From assembly GCA_002716585.1 (NCBI GenBank), contig PBBL01000087.1, forward strand, positions 1-64,000: 64,000 nucleotides of DNA, in the 5' to 3' direction. Source of the stretch: Myxococcales bacterium. Lineage in GTDB: Bacteria; Myxococcota_A; Bradymonadia; Bradymonadales; GCA-2716585. Of the stretch, positions 42,796 through 51,556 are shown piece by piece. The notes under the pieces were generated by a model. The model was not told where the DNA came from. It ran no database searches and was given only the letters and a program-made list of their open reading frames with translations. Within the stretch, counting starts at the first letter, position 1, and the number at the start of each line of letters is the position of its first letter. Position numbers and translations under genes: made by a program.

Positions 42796-45750
42796 ATGGC
42801 GGACAACTCAAAGAAGCTGAAGACAAGTCGGGAGATCTACAACCAGATCCGATGGGATCCGCGCCTGGATCCCCACGCCTACGCGGTGGTCTACGAGGAG
42901 CGGTTCTCGGGCATGCGTGAGATCCCGCTGTTGGAGTTCGTGCCCGACGGCGACATCCCCTGGCACCGGGTCTGGGCCATCCGTCGCGGCGACGAGACGG
43001 TCTGGGATCGCGAGGCGCGCGTGGACTTGATCAGCGGCGGCCGCCCCGCGGCGCGGGACGACGCGCGGGCGCCCGAACTGCGCGCGGGGGATCAGGTCAC
43101 CTTCGAGGCGCGTCAGCCGAGGCGCTTCGACGCGCGGAGCGGCGCCTGGAGCCCGTCGGCCGAAGCGGCGCAGGCCGCCCCCGGCGCGCCTGGCCTGGTG
43201 ACCGTCGTCACCTACAACGTGCTCGCCGAGCAGCTCGCGCCGCAGCTCCCCACCGCGGTGAGGTGGCAGGCGCTGCTGGAGACGCTGCGCCAGGCCGACG
43301 CCGACATCATCGGCCTCCAGGAGGTGACGGCGCGGTTTCTGGAGCAACTCCTGCGCGAACCCTGGGTGCGCGAACGCTACGCGGTGTCGGAGCTGCCTGG
43401 CGGGCCGGACATCGACAACCACGGACAGGTGCTCCTGAGCCGGTTGCCGGTGAGGGCGCTGTCGTGCGCCGCCTACTCACGCCACAAGCGGCTGCTCGTC
43501 GCGACGCTGGACCTGGGGGGCCTCCCGCTGGAGGTGGCCGTGGTGCACCTGTCCAGCAGCCGCGCCAACACGGCGGCGGCCCGACGCGCCCGGCAGATCC
43601 GGGTCCTCCTCGACCACATGGCCCAGCGACCCGGCGACGCGCTGGTGTTGGGCGACTTCAACTGCGCGGACGACGAGCTGGAGGCCTTCGGGCAGGAGGG
43701 CTGGGTTGACGCCTGGGGGGCGCTCCGCCCCGATGACCCGGGCTTCACCTACGACCCCGTGCGCAACGCGTTGGCGGGTTGGACCTCGCAGTCAGGGATC
43801 CCCCGGCGCTACGACCGGGTGCTGGTGCGGTCACCTGAGGCGCGCTTGAGTGCCGTCAGCGCGCGGCGCGTCGGGGAGGAGGCGCTGGCTGGGCAGGCGT
43901 GGGTCGGCGGCGAGCTGTTCGCCTCGGACCACGCCGGGGTGTCGGTCGCGCTGCGCGACGCGCTGCTCATCCCGGCGCAGATGGAGGTGGGGCCGACCTA
44001 CCGCAGCGCGGTCGTCCTGCTCCCGCCCGAGGCGGCGTGGCCCCCCATCCAGGCGATCCGCGCCGAGCACGACCGGAGCTTCGTTCGATGGATGCCGCAC
44101 ATCAACCTGCTCTACGGGTTCATCCCCGACGAGGGGTTCGCGGAGGCCGCCGCGCTGCTGGAGGCGTTGCTGCGCACGGCGAGGCCCTTCACGGTTGAGT
44201 TGGCGGAGCTGAGCGCCTTCAAGCACCGCGCCAGCACCACGGTCTGGCTCAGGCCCGACACCTTGCCGGATGACGCGCTGGTGGCGCTTCAGGGGGAGCT
44301 GGAGAGGCTCTTTCCGCGGTGCCACGAGCAGCGCCTCCGGGGCAAAGACGGGTTCACCCCGCACCTGACCGTGGCGTCGCTGCGAAACGGCCCTCACGTG
44401 GAGGCGCTGCGCCGGGGGTGGCAGGAGGCGTGGCGTCCGGTGGAGTTCGAGGCGGGCGCGATCGCGCTGATCAGCCGCCGAGGGGACGACCCCTTTGAGG
44501 TGAGGCACGTCGTGCCTCTGGGCAGGGCAGGGCGTTCGCCTCAGGGGCCGCTCGCGCGCCCGCTGGCGGAGGTGGAGCTGAGCGACGCGGAGCACGACGC
44601 GCGGGAGGCCGCGGTGGCGCGCGTCCGTGTGGCCGTCGAGGCGGCGACCCCTGGGGCGGCGGTGCACGTCATGGGCTCGACTCGCCTCGGGTTGGACGTG
44701 CGGGGCAGCGACCTCGACCTGGTGGTGGTCGGCCCCGCCGGGGAGGGCCGCGAGCGGGCGCTGGAGAGCCTTCAGGGCGCGGTGGTGCGCGGCGTGGGGT
44801 TGTCGCGAGGGCGCTGGATCGGTGGGCCAGGCGGTGAGACGCTGCGGTGCCTGGTGCAGGGGCACGAGGTGGATCTCCAGTACGCCGAGGCGCCCCCCGG
44901 GGAGAGCCCGGAGGCGCCGCTGTCGTGGCCGCCCGACGCGCTGGCGCGGCTGGACGACGGGGCGCAGCAGGCGGTCAACGGCCTGTTCGAGGCGCAGCGG
45001 CTGCGTGAGGCCTGGGGTGACGCCTCGGCGATGCGGGCCGGGACGCGGGCGCTCAAGGGCTGGGCCAGGGCGCGCGACCTGGACATCAAGGCGTTGGGTT
45101 ACCTCGGGGGGTTGAGCTGGGCGATCCTTGCGGCGTGGGCGCATCGGGAGGGCGCGGCCCCCGAGGGCGACCCGGGCGCCTGGCTGGCGCGTACGTTCGC
45201 CGCGCTGGAGGGGTGGGACGTGACGCAGCCCGTGGGGCTGAATGAGCGGGTCGTGGAGGCGTGGAGGCCGGAGCGGCGCGATCGGATGGTGGTGCTCTCC
45301 AGCGTCCACCCCTACAACACGGCCAGGCACGTGACCCGCTCCTCGTCGCGCGTGTTGCGTCGGGAGTGGAGCCGGGCTCGGGTGGTGATCGACGCCGCGA
45401 TGCGCGGTCAGGGGGGGTGGGCGGAGCTGTTTGAGCCGGTGGGCGCCCCGACCGGGCTTCAGGTTCGCTTACGGGCCGTCGCCGACGACCCTGAGGTCCG
45501 CGCGGAGGTCCGCGGGTGGCTCCTCGGGCACACGCTGGGGCTGATCCTGGAGCTGGAGCAGCGCCACAACGCGCGGCTGCGCCCTCGTGGGCGCTTTTTA
45601 CCCGAGCCCTGGGACGTGATCCTTGGGGTGGAGTCCTGCGCCGAGCCGGAGGGGCTGCTGGAGACGAGCCGGGCGCTTCAGGAGGAGCTGCGAGGCTGGT
45701 CGGAGCGGCCGGAGGGGGCCGAGGTGGTGATCGAGGTGGTCGAGGGCTGA
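42796..45750 (+). CDS. Multidomain RNA end-repair protein: MJ1316 + EEP + 2H + poly(A)-polymerase-like
   Basis: A 984-residue cytoplasmic protein from ATG 42796 (GGAGGCAGGAG upstream). Four domains are visible. MJ1316/DUF504 at about 8-75 (SREIYNQIRWDP, IPWHRVWAIRRG), proposed to recognise cyclic-phosphate RNA ends. EEP nuclease/phosphatase at about 135-400: Asn141 in TYNVL, Glu176 in QEV, Asp287/Asn289 in GDFN, Asp378/His379 in SDH. 2H phosphoesterase (LigT-like) at about 405-575 with His435 (HIN) and His523 (HLT). A nucleotidyltransferase at about 600-870 with GSTRLG, Asp639/Asp641 and a third Asp693, then a PAP-like helical region. Every catalytic set is intact except that the first 2H motif is HxN. 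It would remove or resolve 2',3'-cyclic ends, trim and re-extend RNA. The gene stands alone, after a 240-base gap, and converges on the caspase gene with 2 bases between stops. Confidence 0.85.
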   Translation: MADNSKKLKTSREIYNQIRWDPRLDPHAYAVVYEERFSGMREIPLLEFVPDGDIPWHRVWAIRRGDETVWDREARVDLISGGRPAARDDARAPELRAGDQVTFEARQPRRFDARSGAWSPSAEAAQAAPGAPGLVTVVTYNVLAEQLAPQLPTAVRWQALLETLRQADADIIGLQEVTARFLEQLLREPWVRERYAVSELPGGPDIDNHGQVLLSRLPVRALSCAAYSRHKRLLVATLDLGGLPLEVAVVHLSSSRANTAAARRARQIRVLLDHMAQRPGDALVLGDFNCADDELEAFGQEGWVDAWGALRPDDPGFTYDPVRNALAGWTSQSGIPRRYDRVLVRSPEARLSAVSARRVGEEALAGQAWVGGELFASDHAGVSVALRDALLIPAQMEVGPTYRSAVVLLPPEAAWPPIQAIRAEHDRSFVRWMPHINLLYGFIPDEGFAEAAALLEALLRTARPFTVELAELSAFKHRASTTVWLRPDTLPDDALVALQGELERLFPRCHEQRLRGKDGFTPHLTVASLRNGPHVEALRRGWQEAWRPVEFEAGAIALISRRGDDPFEVRHVVPLGRAGRSPQGPLARPLAEVELSDAEHDAREAAVARVRVAVEAATPGAAVHVMGSTRLGLDVRGSDLDLVVVGPAGEGRERALESLQGAVVRGVGLSRGRWIGGPGGETLRCLVQGHEVDLQYAEAPPGESPEAPLSWPPDALARLDDGAQQAVNGLFEAQRLREAWGDASAMRAGTRALKGWARARDLDIKALGYLGGLSWAILAAWAHREGAAPEGDPGAWLARTFAALEGWDVTQPVGLNERVVEAWRPERRDRMVVLSSVHPYNTARHVTRSSSRVLRREWSRARVVIDAAMRGQGGWAELFEPVGAPTGLQVRLRAVADDPEVRAEVRGWLLGHTLGLILELEQRHNARLRPRGRFLPEPWDVILGVESCAEPEGLLETSRALQEELRGWSERPEGAEVVIEVVEG

Positions 45751-45752
45751 CG

Positions 45753-47414
45753 TCAGAACCCGAGGGTGACGCCGGTCTGAAGCTGCTGGATGTTGGAGGG
45801 GTAGATGAAGAAGCTGTACATCAGCCCCACCCCGACGTTGTCGGTCACCTCGTACTCGACGGTCGCCCTGACCGGCCAGGTGAGCCAGAAGGAGAAGACC
45901 GACTCGTCGAACTCAAGGAAGTTGAGCGCGGTGCTGTTCTCTTCCTCTTTGATGCCCTTGATGGACAGCGACCCGAGGTAGAAGCCGACGCCCGTTTGAA
46001 AGGCTGCGGCGAAGCTCCCGAACTTGAGGCGGTAGTGCGGCTCAAGCTGGGTGCCGACCATGAACACGCTCTGCAGCTCGTAGTCGCGCCCCTGGCGCAC
46101 GCTCGCCTCCAACGCGGCTTCATCGGCGTCCAGCTCATCGTCCGCGTAGATGAGGATGGTGGACTCCAGATCCCGGCTCCAGAGGAAGTCGAGCCCTGTG
46201 CTGAAGCCAAACCCCTCGTTCACTCCGGCGAACCAGAGCGAGCCGGACCAGGCCTGGGCTGTCTCGTTCATGTTGCCGAGCTTCGGGGTTACGAAGGCGG
46301 ATTGGTCGCCGAGTGAGACGCTCCCGCCGATCAGCTCATGACCGCTGAAGACGCCTGTTCCAAGCAGCGTAGGGCCGATGCTGAAGCGGATGAGCCCCGC
46401 CTGCGCGATGTTGGGGGGAGCGCCCGCCTGGTTGACTGTCACCGACGCGCCCAGCCCCCCGAGCACGTTGGGCTGGTTGGGCGCGAGGATGATCGCGTCC
46501 AGATCGGGGCCAGCCTCCATCTCCCCTTGAGAGAGGACGCGGGAGCCTGAGCCGAGCACCCGCTGGGGATCCTGCTGGCGGTCCTTGACCATGACCCGGA
46601 GGGTGTCGCGCGCGTAATCGAGCGCCTCGGCGGCGGTCACCTGTTGGTCGCCGTTGGCGTCGGCCCAGCCGCGCAGCGCGCCGATCATCAGGTAGCTGAA
46701 CGCCGGGCGGTCGAGCCTGGGCAGCGGCCCGGCGAACTGATCGGCGCCGCCCGCCGACAGGATCAGGGCCGAATCCTGGCCCTCGACCTTCTCGGCCACG
46801 GGGAGCAGGGGCTGGAGCCCGGGGATGAGCACGGAGCCGTCGGCGCCGCGGCCGTTGAAGCAGGCGTCGAGCAGCACCACGGTCTGCTGCTGGGGGCCCT
46901 GGCCGAGGGCGGCGAGCACCTCCGCGCGGGTGAGGCTGCGGGCGTAGAGACTGCGGGGGTTCTGCTGGGCGTCGGCGCCGATCAAGACGCCGTCGCTGCC
47001 GTCCTCCGAGGGGGCGCCGTGCCCCACGAAGATGAACCACAGCGTGCCCCCGGGGCCGACCCGGTCGGTGGCCTCCTTCAAGGCGTCGGTGAGCCCTTCG
47101 CGGGTCGCCTCCTGGTTGCGCAGCAGGACCATGTTCCCGCGCGGGACGCCGCGAACGCGCCGGAGGTAGACGTACCAGTCGTTGGCGTTGGCGACCGCGC
47201 CCGGGACGTCGGCGACGAAGACGTAATCTTCAACCCCGACGATGACGGCGGCGTCCTCCGGGCGCTGCTCCTGCCCCTCAAGGGCAGGGAAGGGCTCGGG
47301 CCACCGGGCGTCGCTCTGGGCGTCCGCGACGCGATGCAGCGCGCAGAGCGTCAGGAGCAGCGCCGCGAGGTGGAGCCACCGGGCGTCGAGGCGGGGAGGG
47401 GTCGGGAGGGTCAT
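45753..47414 (-). CDS. Secreted caspase-like peptidase fused to EF-hand and barrel-like C-terminus
   Basis: A 553-residue exported protein. Signal peptide at 1-33 (cleavage near RVADAQ). The C14 caspase-like domain at about 50-250 has His132 in FVGHGAP and Cys185 in LLDACFNG, the catalytic dyad. An EF-hand-like calcium loop follows at 252-263 (D-x-N-x-D-x-Q...E) with helices around it. The last 240 residues are strand-rich with Gly/aromatic alternation and end in TGVTLGF, a BamA-recognition-type C-terminal Phe, so it looks like an outer-membrane beta-barrel. The chain would display a protease from the outer membrane or pass it through; this architecture is unfamiliar to me. Confidence 0.75.
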   Translation of the reverse strand: MTLPTPPRLDARWLHLAALLLTLCALHRVADAQSDARWPEPFPALEGQEQRPEDAAVIVGVEDYVFVADVPGAVANANDWYVYLRRVRGVPRGNMVLLRNQEATREGLTDALKEATDRVGPGGTLWFIFVGHGAPSEDGSDGVLIGADAQQNPRSLYARSLTRAEVLAALGQGPQQQTVVLLDACFNGRGADGSVLIPGLQPLLPVAEKVEGQDSALILSAGGADQFAGPLPRLDRPAFSYLMIGALRGWADANGDQQVTAAEALDYARDTLRVMVKDRQQDPQRVLGSGSRVLSQGEMEAGPDLDAIILAPNQPNVLGGLGASVTVNQAGAPPNIAQAGLIRFSIGPTLLGTGVFSGHELIGGSVSLGDQSAFVTPKLGNMNETAQAWSGSLWFAGVNEGFGFSTGLDFLWSRDLESTILIYADDELDADEAALEASVRQGRDYELQSVFMVGTQLEPHYRLKFGSFAAAFQTGVGFYLGSLSIKGIKEEENSTALNFLEFDESVFSFWLTWPVRATVEYEVTDNVGVGLMYSFFIYPSNIQQLQTGVTLGF

Positions 47415-47424
47415 GAGCGGTCAC

Positions 47425-48621
47425 CTACATGGTCTCAAAGAGGGCGGCGATGCCCATGCCGCCGCCGATGCAGAGGGTGGTCAGCGCGTATCGGGCGCTC
47501 TGCTCGCGCAGCTCGTACAGCGCGGTGAGGGCGAGTCGGGCGCCGGTGGCGCCCATGGGGTGACCGAGGGCGAGGCAGCCCCCGTTGGGGTTGATCTGCT
47601 CCCGGTCGAGGTCGAGGGCGCGCTCGACGGCGACGGCCTGGGCCGTGAACGAGTCGTTGATCTCGATGACGGCGACCTCGTCCAGCGTGACGCTGGCGCG
47701 CTCCAGCGCCTGGCGGCAGGCCTCGATCGGGCCGAGCCCCATGCGCCGGGGGGCGACGCCGCTGGTCCCCCAGGAGACGAGGCGCCCGAGCGGCTTGACG
47801 CCTAGCTCGCGGGCCTTGCCCGCGGTGGTCACGACGAGCATGGCGGCGGCGTCGTGAAGCCCGCTGGAGTTGCCCGCGGAGCAGACCGAGCCGATGTGGG
47901 GGTAGATGGGGGGCAGGCCCGCGAGCGCCTCGGCGCTGGTCTGGGGTCGGATCGCCTCGTCCTGCTCCACGCGGGTGACCTTGCCGCGACGACCCGGGAT
48001 CTCGACCGGGGCGATCTCGGCGGCGAGGCGACCGCGCTCCTGGGCGGCGGCGGCGAGCTGCTGGCTGCGCAGCGCGAAGGCGTCGGCCTCCTCGCGGGTG
48101 ATCCCCTCCTCGGCGGCGAGGTGCTCGACCGTCTCGCCGATGAGGCAGCCCGCCTCGGTGTCGGTGAGCGCGCTCCAGAGGACGTCATCGACGTCCTGGC
48201 GGCCAAAGTTCCAGCCCTGGCCGCGGCGCACGCCGCGGATCGCGTAGGGGGTCATGCTCATGTTCTCGGCGCCGCCCGCCAACGCCACGGTCGCTTCGCC
48301 GAGCTTCAGCGCCCGCGCCGCCTGGAGGATCGCCTCCAGGCCCGAGCCGCACAGCCGGTTGACGGTCAGCGCGGGGGCGCGCTCGGGGACGCCCGCCTTG
48401 AGCGCGACGTGGCGCGCGATGTAGGCGGCGTCCTTGGAGCTTTGGATGACGTTGCCGACGAAGGCGGCGTCGATCTGCTCCGGGGCGACGCCCGAGCGCT
48501 CCAGCGCGGCGCGGGCGGCGACGACGCCCAGGTCGGTGGCGGTCAGCCGGGAGAGGCTCCCCGTGAACGCGCCGACCGGGGTGCGCGCGCCTTCCAGGAG
48601 TACAATCGCGTCGTTGTCCAT
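47425..48621 (-). CDS. Thiolase / acetyl-CoA acetyltransferase
   Basis: A 398-residue biosynthetic-type thiolase. Active site: Cys91 in NRLCGSGL, His354 in GHPMGATGAR and Cys384 in CIGGGMG. It condenses two acyl-CoA to a 3-oxoacyl-CoA or cleaves 3-oxoacyl-CoA. Length and spacing match acetyl-CoA C-acetyltransferases (AtoB/PhaA-like) or 3-ketoacyl-CoA thiolase (FadA-like); the specific one cannot be chosen from sequence. The stop lies 10 bases from the caspase start codon, but the genes are likely to be transcribed together only as a matter of position. Confidence 0.9.
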   Translation of the reverse strand: MDNDAIVLLEGARTPVGAFTGSLSRLTATDLGVVAARAALERSGVAPEQIDAAFVGNVIQSSKDAAYIARHVALKAGVPERAPALTVNRLCGSGLEAILQAARALKLGEATVALAGGAENMSMTPYAIRGVRRGQGWNFGRQDVDDVLWSALTDTEAGCLIGETVEHLAAEEGITREEADAFALRSQQLAAAAQERGRLAAEIAPVEIPGRRGKVTRVEQDEAIRPQTSAEALAGLPPIYPHIGSVCSAGNSSGLHDAAAMLVVTTAGKARELGVKPLGRLVSWGTSGVAPRRMGLGPIEACRQALERASVTLDEVAVIEINDSFTAQAVAVERALDLDREQINPNGGCLALGHPMGATGARLALTALYELREQSARYALTTLCIGGGMGIAALFETM

Positions 48622-48686
48622 GGTGAAGTCTCGTGTTGAAGCGGTGTCTTGGGCGGCGCCCCGACCCGGGGCGCCGGTGGGGTGGG

Positions 48687-50096
48687 TCAGGCGCGGGGGT
48701 TGAGGTCATCCACCCAGCAGGCGTGGAAGCCCGCCGGGACGCGCCGCGGCAGCAGGACGCGGGCGATCGGCTCGTCGGAGAAGCCCTGGGCGTCGTAGAC
48801 GGCGCACTCCGAGCTGTCGTCCGCCACGTCGTAGAGCAGCGTCACGATCCAGCCGTCGTCCTCGCCCTCGCCGCCGGGGCGCGGGACGAAGACCGCCTCG
48901 CTGCCGAAGCGGTCGGGGCCGTAGCTGAGCTGGACGCTGTTGTTCGTGTCGGTGTCGTACTTGATCAGCCCGTCAAAGAGGAGCGTCTCCTTCGGGGCGA
49001 TGCGCGGGTTGTAGCTGTAGCGGCTGCGGCTCCCGAGCAGGTCGTCGTTCATCCGGGGGAACTCGCTGGGGATGTCGTCCAGCCGCTCCTCCTTGATCTC
49101 GCCGGTCTTGAGGTTGAAGGTCCAGCGGTGCATGAACGGCTGCAGCTCAAGGAAGTAGAGCCGCGGGATGGTCCCGTCCCAGTCGTCCCCGGTGGGCATG
49201 GGGTTCTCGACCCGGCAGCCGGTCAGGACGATCGTGTCGCCCTCCTCCCAGGCGTTGATCGTGTGGTAGATGTAGCAGGGCGCCGCCTCGAACCACCGCA
49301 GCTCGCTCGCGTCGCCGTGGCGAGGGATGATCCCGAAGCGCGCGGGCGTCTCGCGGTCGAAGGTGATGCGCCGCTTGCCGCGGCGCATCAGGTCCAGATC
49401 CCAGCCGAGCGGCAGATCCAGCAGGATGGTGTAGTTCTCGGTGATCGCCAGATCGTGGGCGATCCGCGGCGCGGGCAGCTCGATCGGGGTCATGTGGCTG
49501 AGCGTCCCGTCCGCCGACAGCACCCCATAGCGCATGTAGGGCTTCTTGAAGACCGAGAAGTCCATGAACACCAGCTCCCCCGTGCGCGGGTCGACCTTCG
49601 GGTGAGCTGAGACCCCGCACGAGAGCTGCCCGTCGAAGTCGCACGGCCCGACCGTCGTGAGCGACGGGATCGCGATCTCGTAGGGCTCGGAGGCGAGCCA
49701 CCAGAGCGACAGCAGCCGCCCGTTGTGCCAGACCAGGTCGGTGTTGCTCGTGTTCTTGATCGGCCCGCCGGGCAGCCCCATCTGCGCGGGGTCGAGGATC
49801 CCGCCCCAGACCGCCTCGCCGCGCTCGTCCTCGACCTGGAACGCCTGGGTCTGGACGTAGCGGTTGCGGTAGGTGGCCTTGCCCCCCTGGAACGCCACGC
49901 CGTGCAGCATGCCGTCGCCGTCGAACCAGTGGTAGCGGCCCGGCGGCTCAAAGCGGGGGTTGGGGCTGTTGCGCACGTACATCCCGGTGAGGTCTTCGGG
50001 GATCTCACCGATCACCTCCAGCTCGTCGATCGTGAGCTCGTCACGGACGGGGGCGTAGATGGTGTCGAGGTAGGGGTTGATCTTGGGGGTCTGCAT
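48687..50096 (-). CDS. Carotenoid oxygenase (RPE65/CCD family)
   Basis: A 469-residue cytoplasmic non-heme iron dioxygenase of the carotenoid cleavage family. The start is ATG 50096 with GAGGGAGAG upstream. The seven-bladed propeller family motifs include MYVRNSPNPRFEPPGRYHWFDGDGM near the N-terminus (quoted in two parts: YVRNSPNPRF and HWFDGDGMLHG), and four iron-coordinating His are expected in SAHPKVD, RIAHDLAI, YHTINAW and AGFHACW. It cleaves a carotenoid, apocarotenoid or stilbene double bond; the substrate is unknown. It lies 65 bases upstream of the thiolase gene and may share its transcript. No carotenoid biosynthesis genes are near. Confidence 0.9.
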   Translation of the reverse strand: MQTPKINPYLDTIYAPVRDELTIDELEVIGEIPEDLTGMYVRNSPNPRFEPPGRYHWFDGDGMLHGVAFQGGKATYRNRYVQTQAFQVEDERGEAVWGGILDPAQMGLPGGPIKNTSNTDLVWHNGRLLSLWWLASEPYEIAIPSLTTVGPCDFDGQLSCGVSAHPKVDPRTGELVFMDFSVFKKPYMRYGVLSADGTLSHMTPIELPAPRIAHDLAITENYTILLDLPLGWDLDLMRRGKRRITFDRETPARFGIIPRHGDASELRWFEAAPCYIYHTINAWEEGDTIVLTGCRVENPMPTGDDWDGTIPRLYFLELQPFMHRWTFNLKTGEIKEERLDDIPSEFPRMNDDLLGSRSRYSYNPRIAPKETLLFDGLIKYDTDTNNSVQLSYGPDRFGSEAVFVPRPGGEGEDDGWIVTLLYDVADDSSECAVYDAQGFSDEPIARVLLPRRVPAGFHACWVDDLNPRA

Positions 50097-50176
50097 GGTT
50101 CTCTCCCTCACGCTTCGGTGTGCCTGACGGTGAGGGAGGATGGCAGGGTTGGGGTGGGTGGGTCAAGCCCGCGGCG

Positions 50177-51346
50177 TCACTCGCAGTCGTCCGCCCACGG
50201 ATCGGTCACGACGAGCGGGCCATCGAGGAGCGCGTCGAGGCTCAGCGAGAGGCTGTCGGGCGCCTCCTCGAAGGAGAAGCTGAGCGACTCAGCGATCTCC
50301 TCGGTCGTACGCCAGCGCAGCTCGTCCTCCAGGTCGAGGTTGTTGCGGTCGGGCAGATCCACGCGGGTGAAGCGGATCGTGTACTCGCCAGGCAGCACGT
50401 GTCCGAACGAGTTGAGGATGACGTCGCTGCCCGGCTCCCCGTTGCCACAGCCGTCCCAGGACCAGTGGTCCCCGTCGGCGGGCTGGCACAGCGGGGTGCT
50501 GTGGGCGACCTCGCCGTCCTTGCTCGTGAGCGTCACCACCCAGTCGCGGCGGACGTCGTAGTAGGGCGCCAGCTCCTGCCCGCAGGTGTCCTTCACCTGG
50601 AAGGTGTGGTGGACGGTCGCGCAGCGCTGCACGAGGTCCTCGGTCTTCTCGCCCTCGTTGAAGTCCGGATCGAGGCCGTTGCGCAGGTAGGACAGCTCAA
50701 ACGCTGCGCGCACGGTGTCCGAGCCGTTGAAGGTCACGGTCTTGATCGCGGGCTCCTGCTTGTACCCGGCCAGGTAGGTGATGTTCTCCTCGCCCTCGCC
50801 GAGGCGGTCGTAGACGGTCACGGTGTAGTCGCCCGCCGGGAGCGGCTCGGTCACCTCGAACGAGCCGCCGCGCTCCGAGTGGGTGCGGGCCACCTCGGCG
50901 CCGTCGCTGTCGGTCACCACGACCAGCGCGCACGAGATCGAGCTGCCGCCCTGCCCGAGGAAGCCCTCGTAGGCGAAGCCGACGTAGCCGTTGATCGTCA
51001 CCTCGGGCGCGTTGATGCTCCCGCCGCCCCCGCCTCCCGCCTCGCCACACCCAAGAACCCAGGGCGGCGTCCACGGCGAGCACCACCAGGCGTCGGCCTT
51101 GCCGAGGCTCGTCGACAGCTCGTCGCAGCTGGCGTCGAGGATGAAGCTGGCTTGAGCCTCGTCACACCCCGAGGGCAGCTCCTCGACCTCCTGCTCAAAG
51201 CAGGTCGCCAGGTGTTGGGTCGCCTCAGCGCACACGTCCGTCGTGCCCTGCTGCGCGTCGTCGCTCGCCCCATCTCCCCCGCAGCCTGCCGCGATCGCCG
51301 CGATCGCGGCGCTCAGGAGGAGTGTCCATGTCCTGTTCATCATCAT
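50177..51346 (-). CDS. Hypothetical secreted lipoprotein with Cys-rich N-terminus
   Basis: About 389 residues from ATG 51346 (three consecutive ATG at 51346, 51343 and 51340; longer starts exist). The signal has lipobox AAGC. The Cys-rich region about 15-110 (with CAEATQHLATC, a Gly6 run and WCSPWTPP) precedes a beta-sandwich-like region with GYVGFAYEG, and a second strand-rich region that contains more Cys pairs (CATVHHTF, DTCGQ, CQPADG). No family recognised; the strands recall carboxypeptidase-regulatory or CNA-B-like modules (LPAGDYTVTVYD, LPGEYTIRFT). Its role is probably structural at the cell surface. Confidence 0.68.
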   Translation of the reverse strand: MMMNRTWTLLLSAAIAAIAAGCGGDGASDDAQQGTTDVCAEATQHLATCFEQEVEELPSGCDEAQASFILDASCDELSTSLGKADAWWCSPWTPPWVLGCGEAGGGGGGSINAPEVTINGYVGFAYEGFLGQGGSSISCALVVVTDSDGAEVARTHSERGGSFEVTEPLPAGDYTVTVYDRLGEGEENITYLAGYKQEPAIKTVTFNGSDTVRAAFELSYLRNGLDPDFNEGEKTEDLVQRCATVHHTFQVKDTCGQELAPYYDVRRDWVVTLTSKDGEVAHSTPLCQPADGDHWSWDGCGNGEPGSDVILNSFGHVLPGEYTIRFTRVDLPDRNNLDLEDELRWRTTEEIAESLSFSFEEAPDSLSLSLDALLDGPLVVTDPWADDCE

Positions 51347-51556
51347 CTTGCCCATCTGTGACATGTTGTCCGTTCCCATCCAGGTTCCTGGGGAGAGCCC
51401 ATGCAAGAGCGCTGCCAACGACACGTGTTGGCGTGAATGTGCGTCGGAGGCCGTTGTTTCGGGCTTGAACGGGGGGGATGGGATAGGGGTGGCAGCTGGA
51501 GTTGCCGCCTGGGTGGGGTCAGTTGGGTGGTTACTGCAGTAGCCACCCGTCGGAGA

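Noticed and set aside
43831-45330. 499-codon minus-strand frame within the RNA-repair gene
   Set aside because: Arg/His/Pro-rich shadow; the forward frame shows four catalytic domains.
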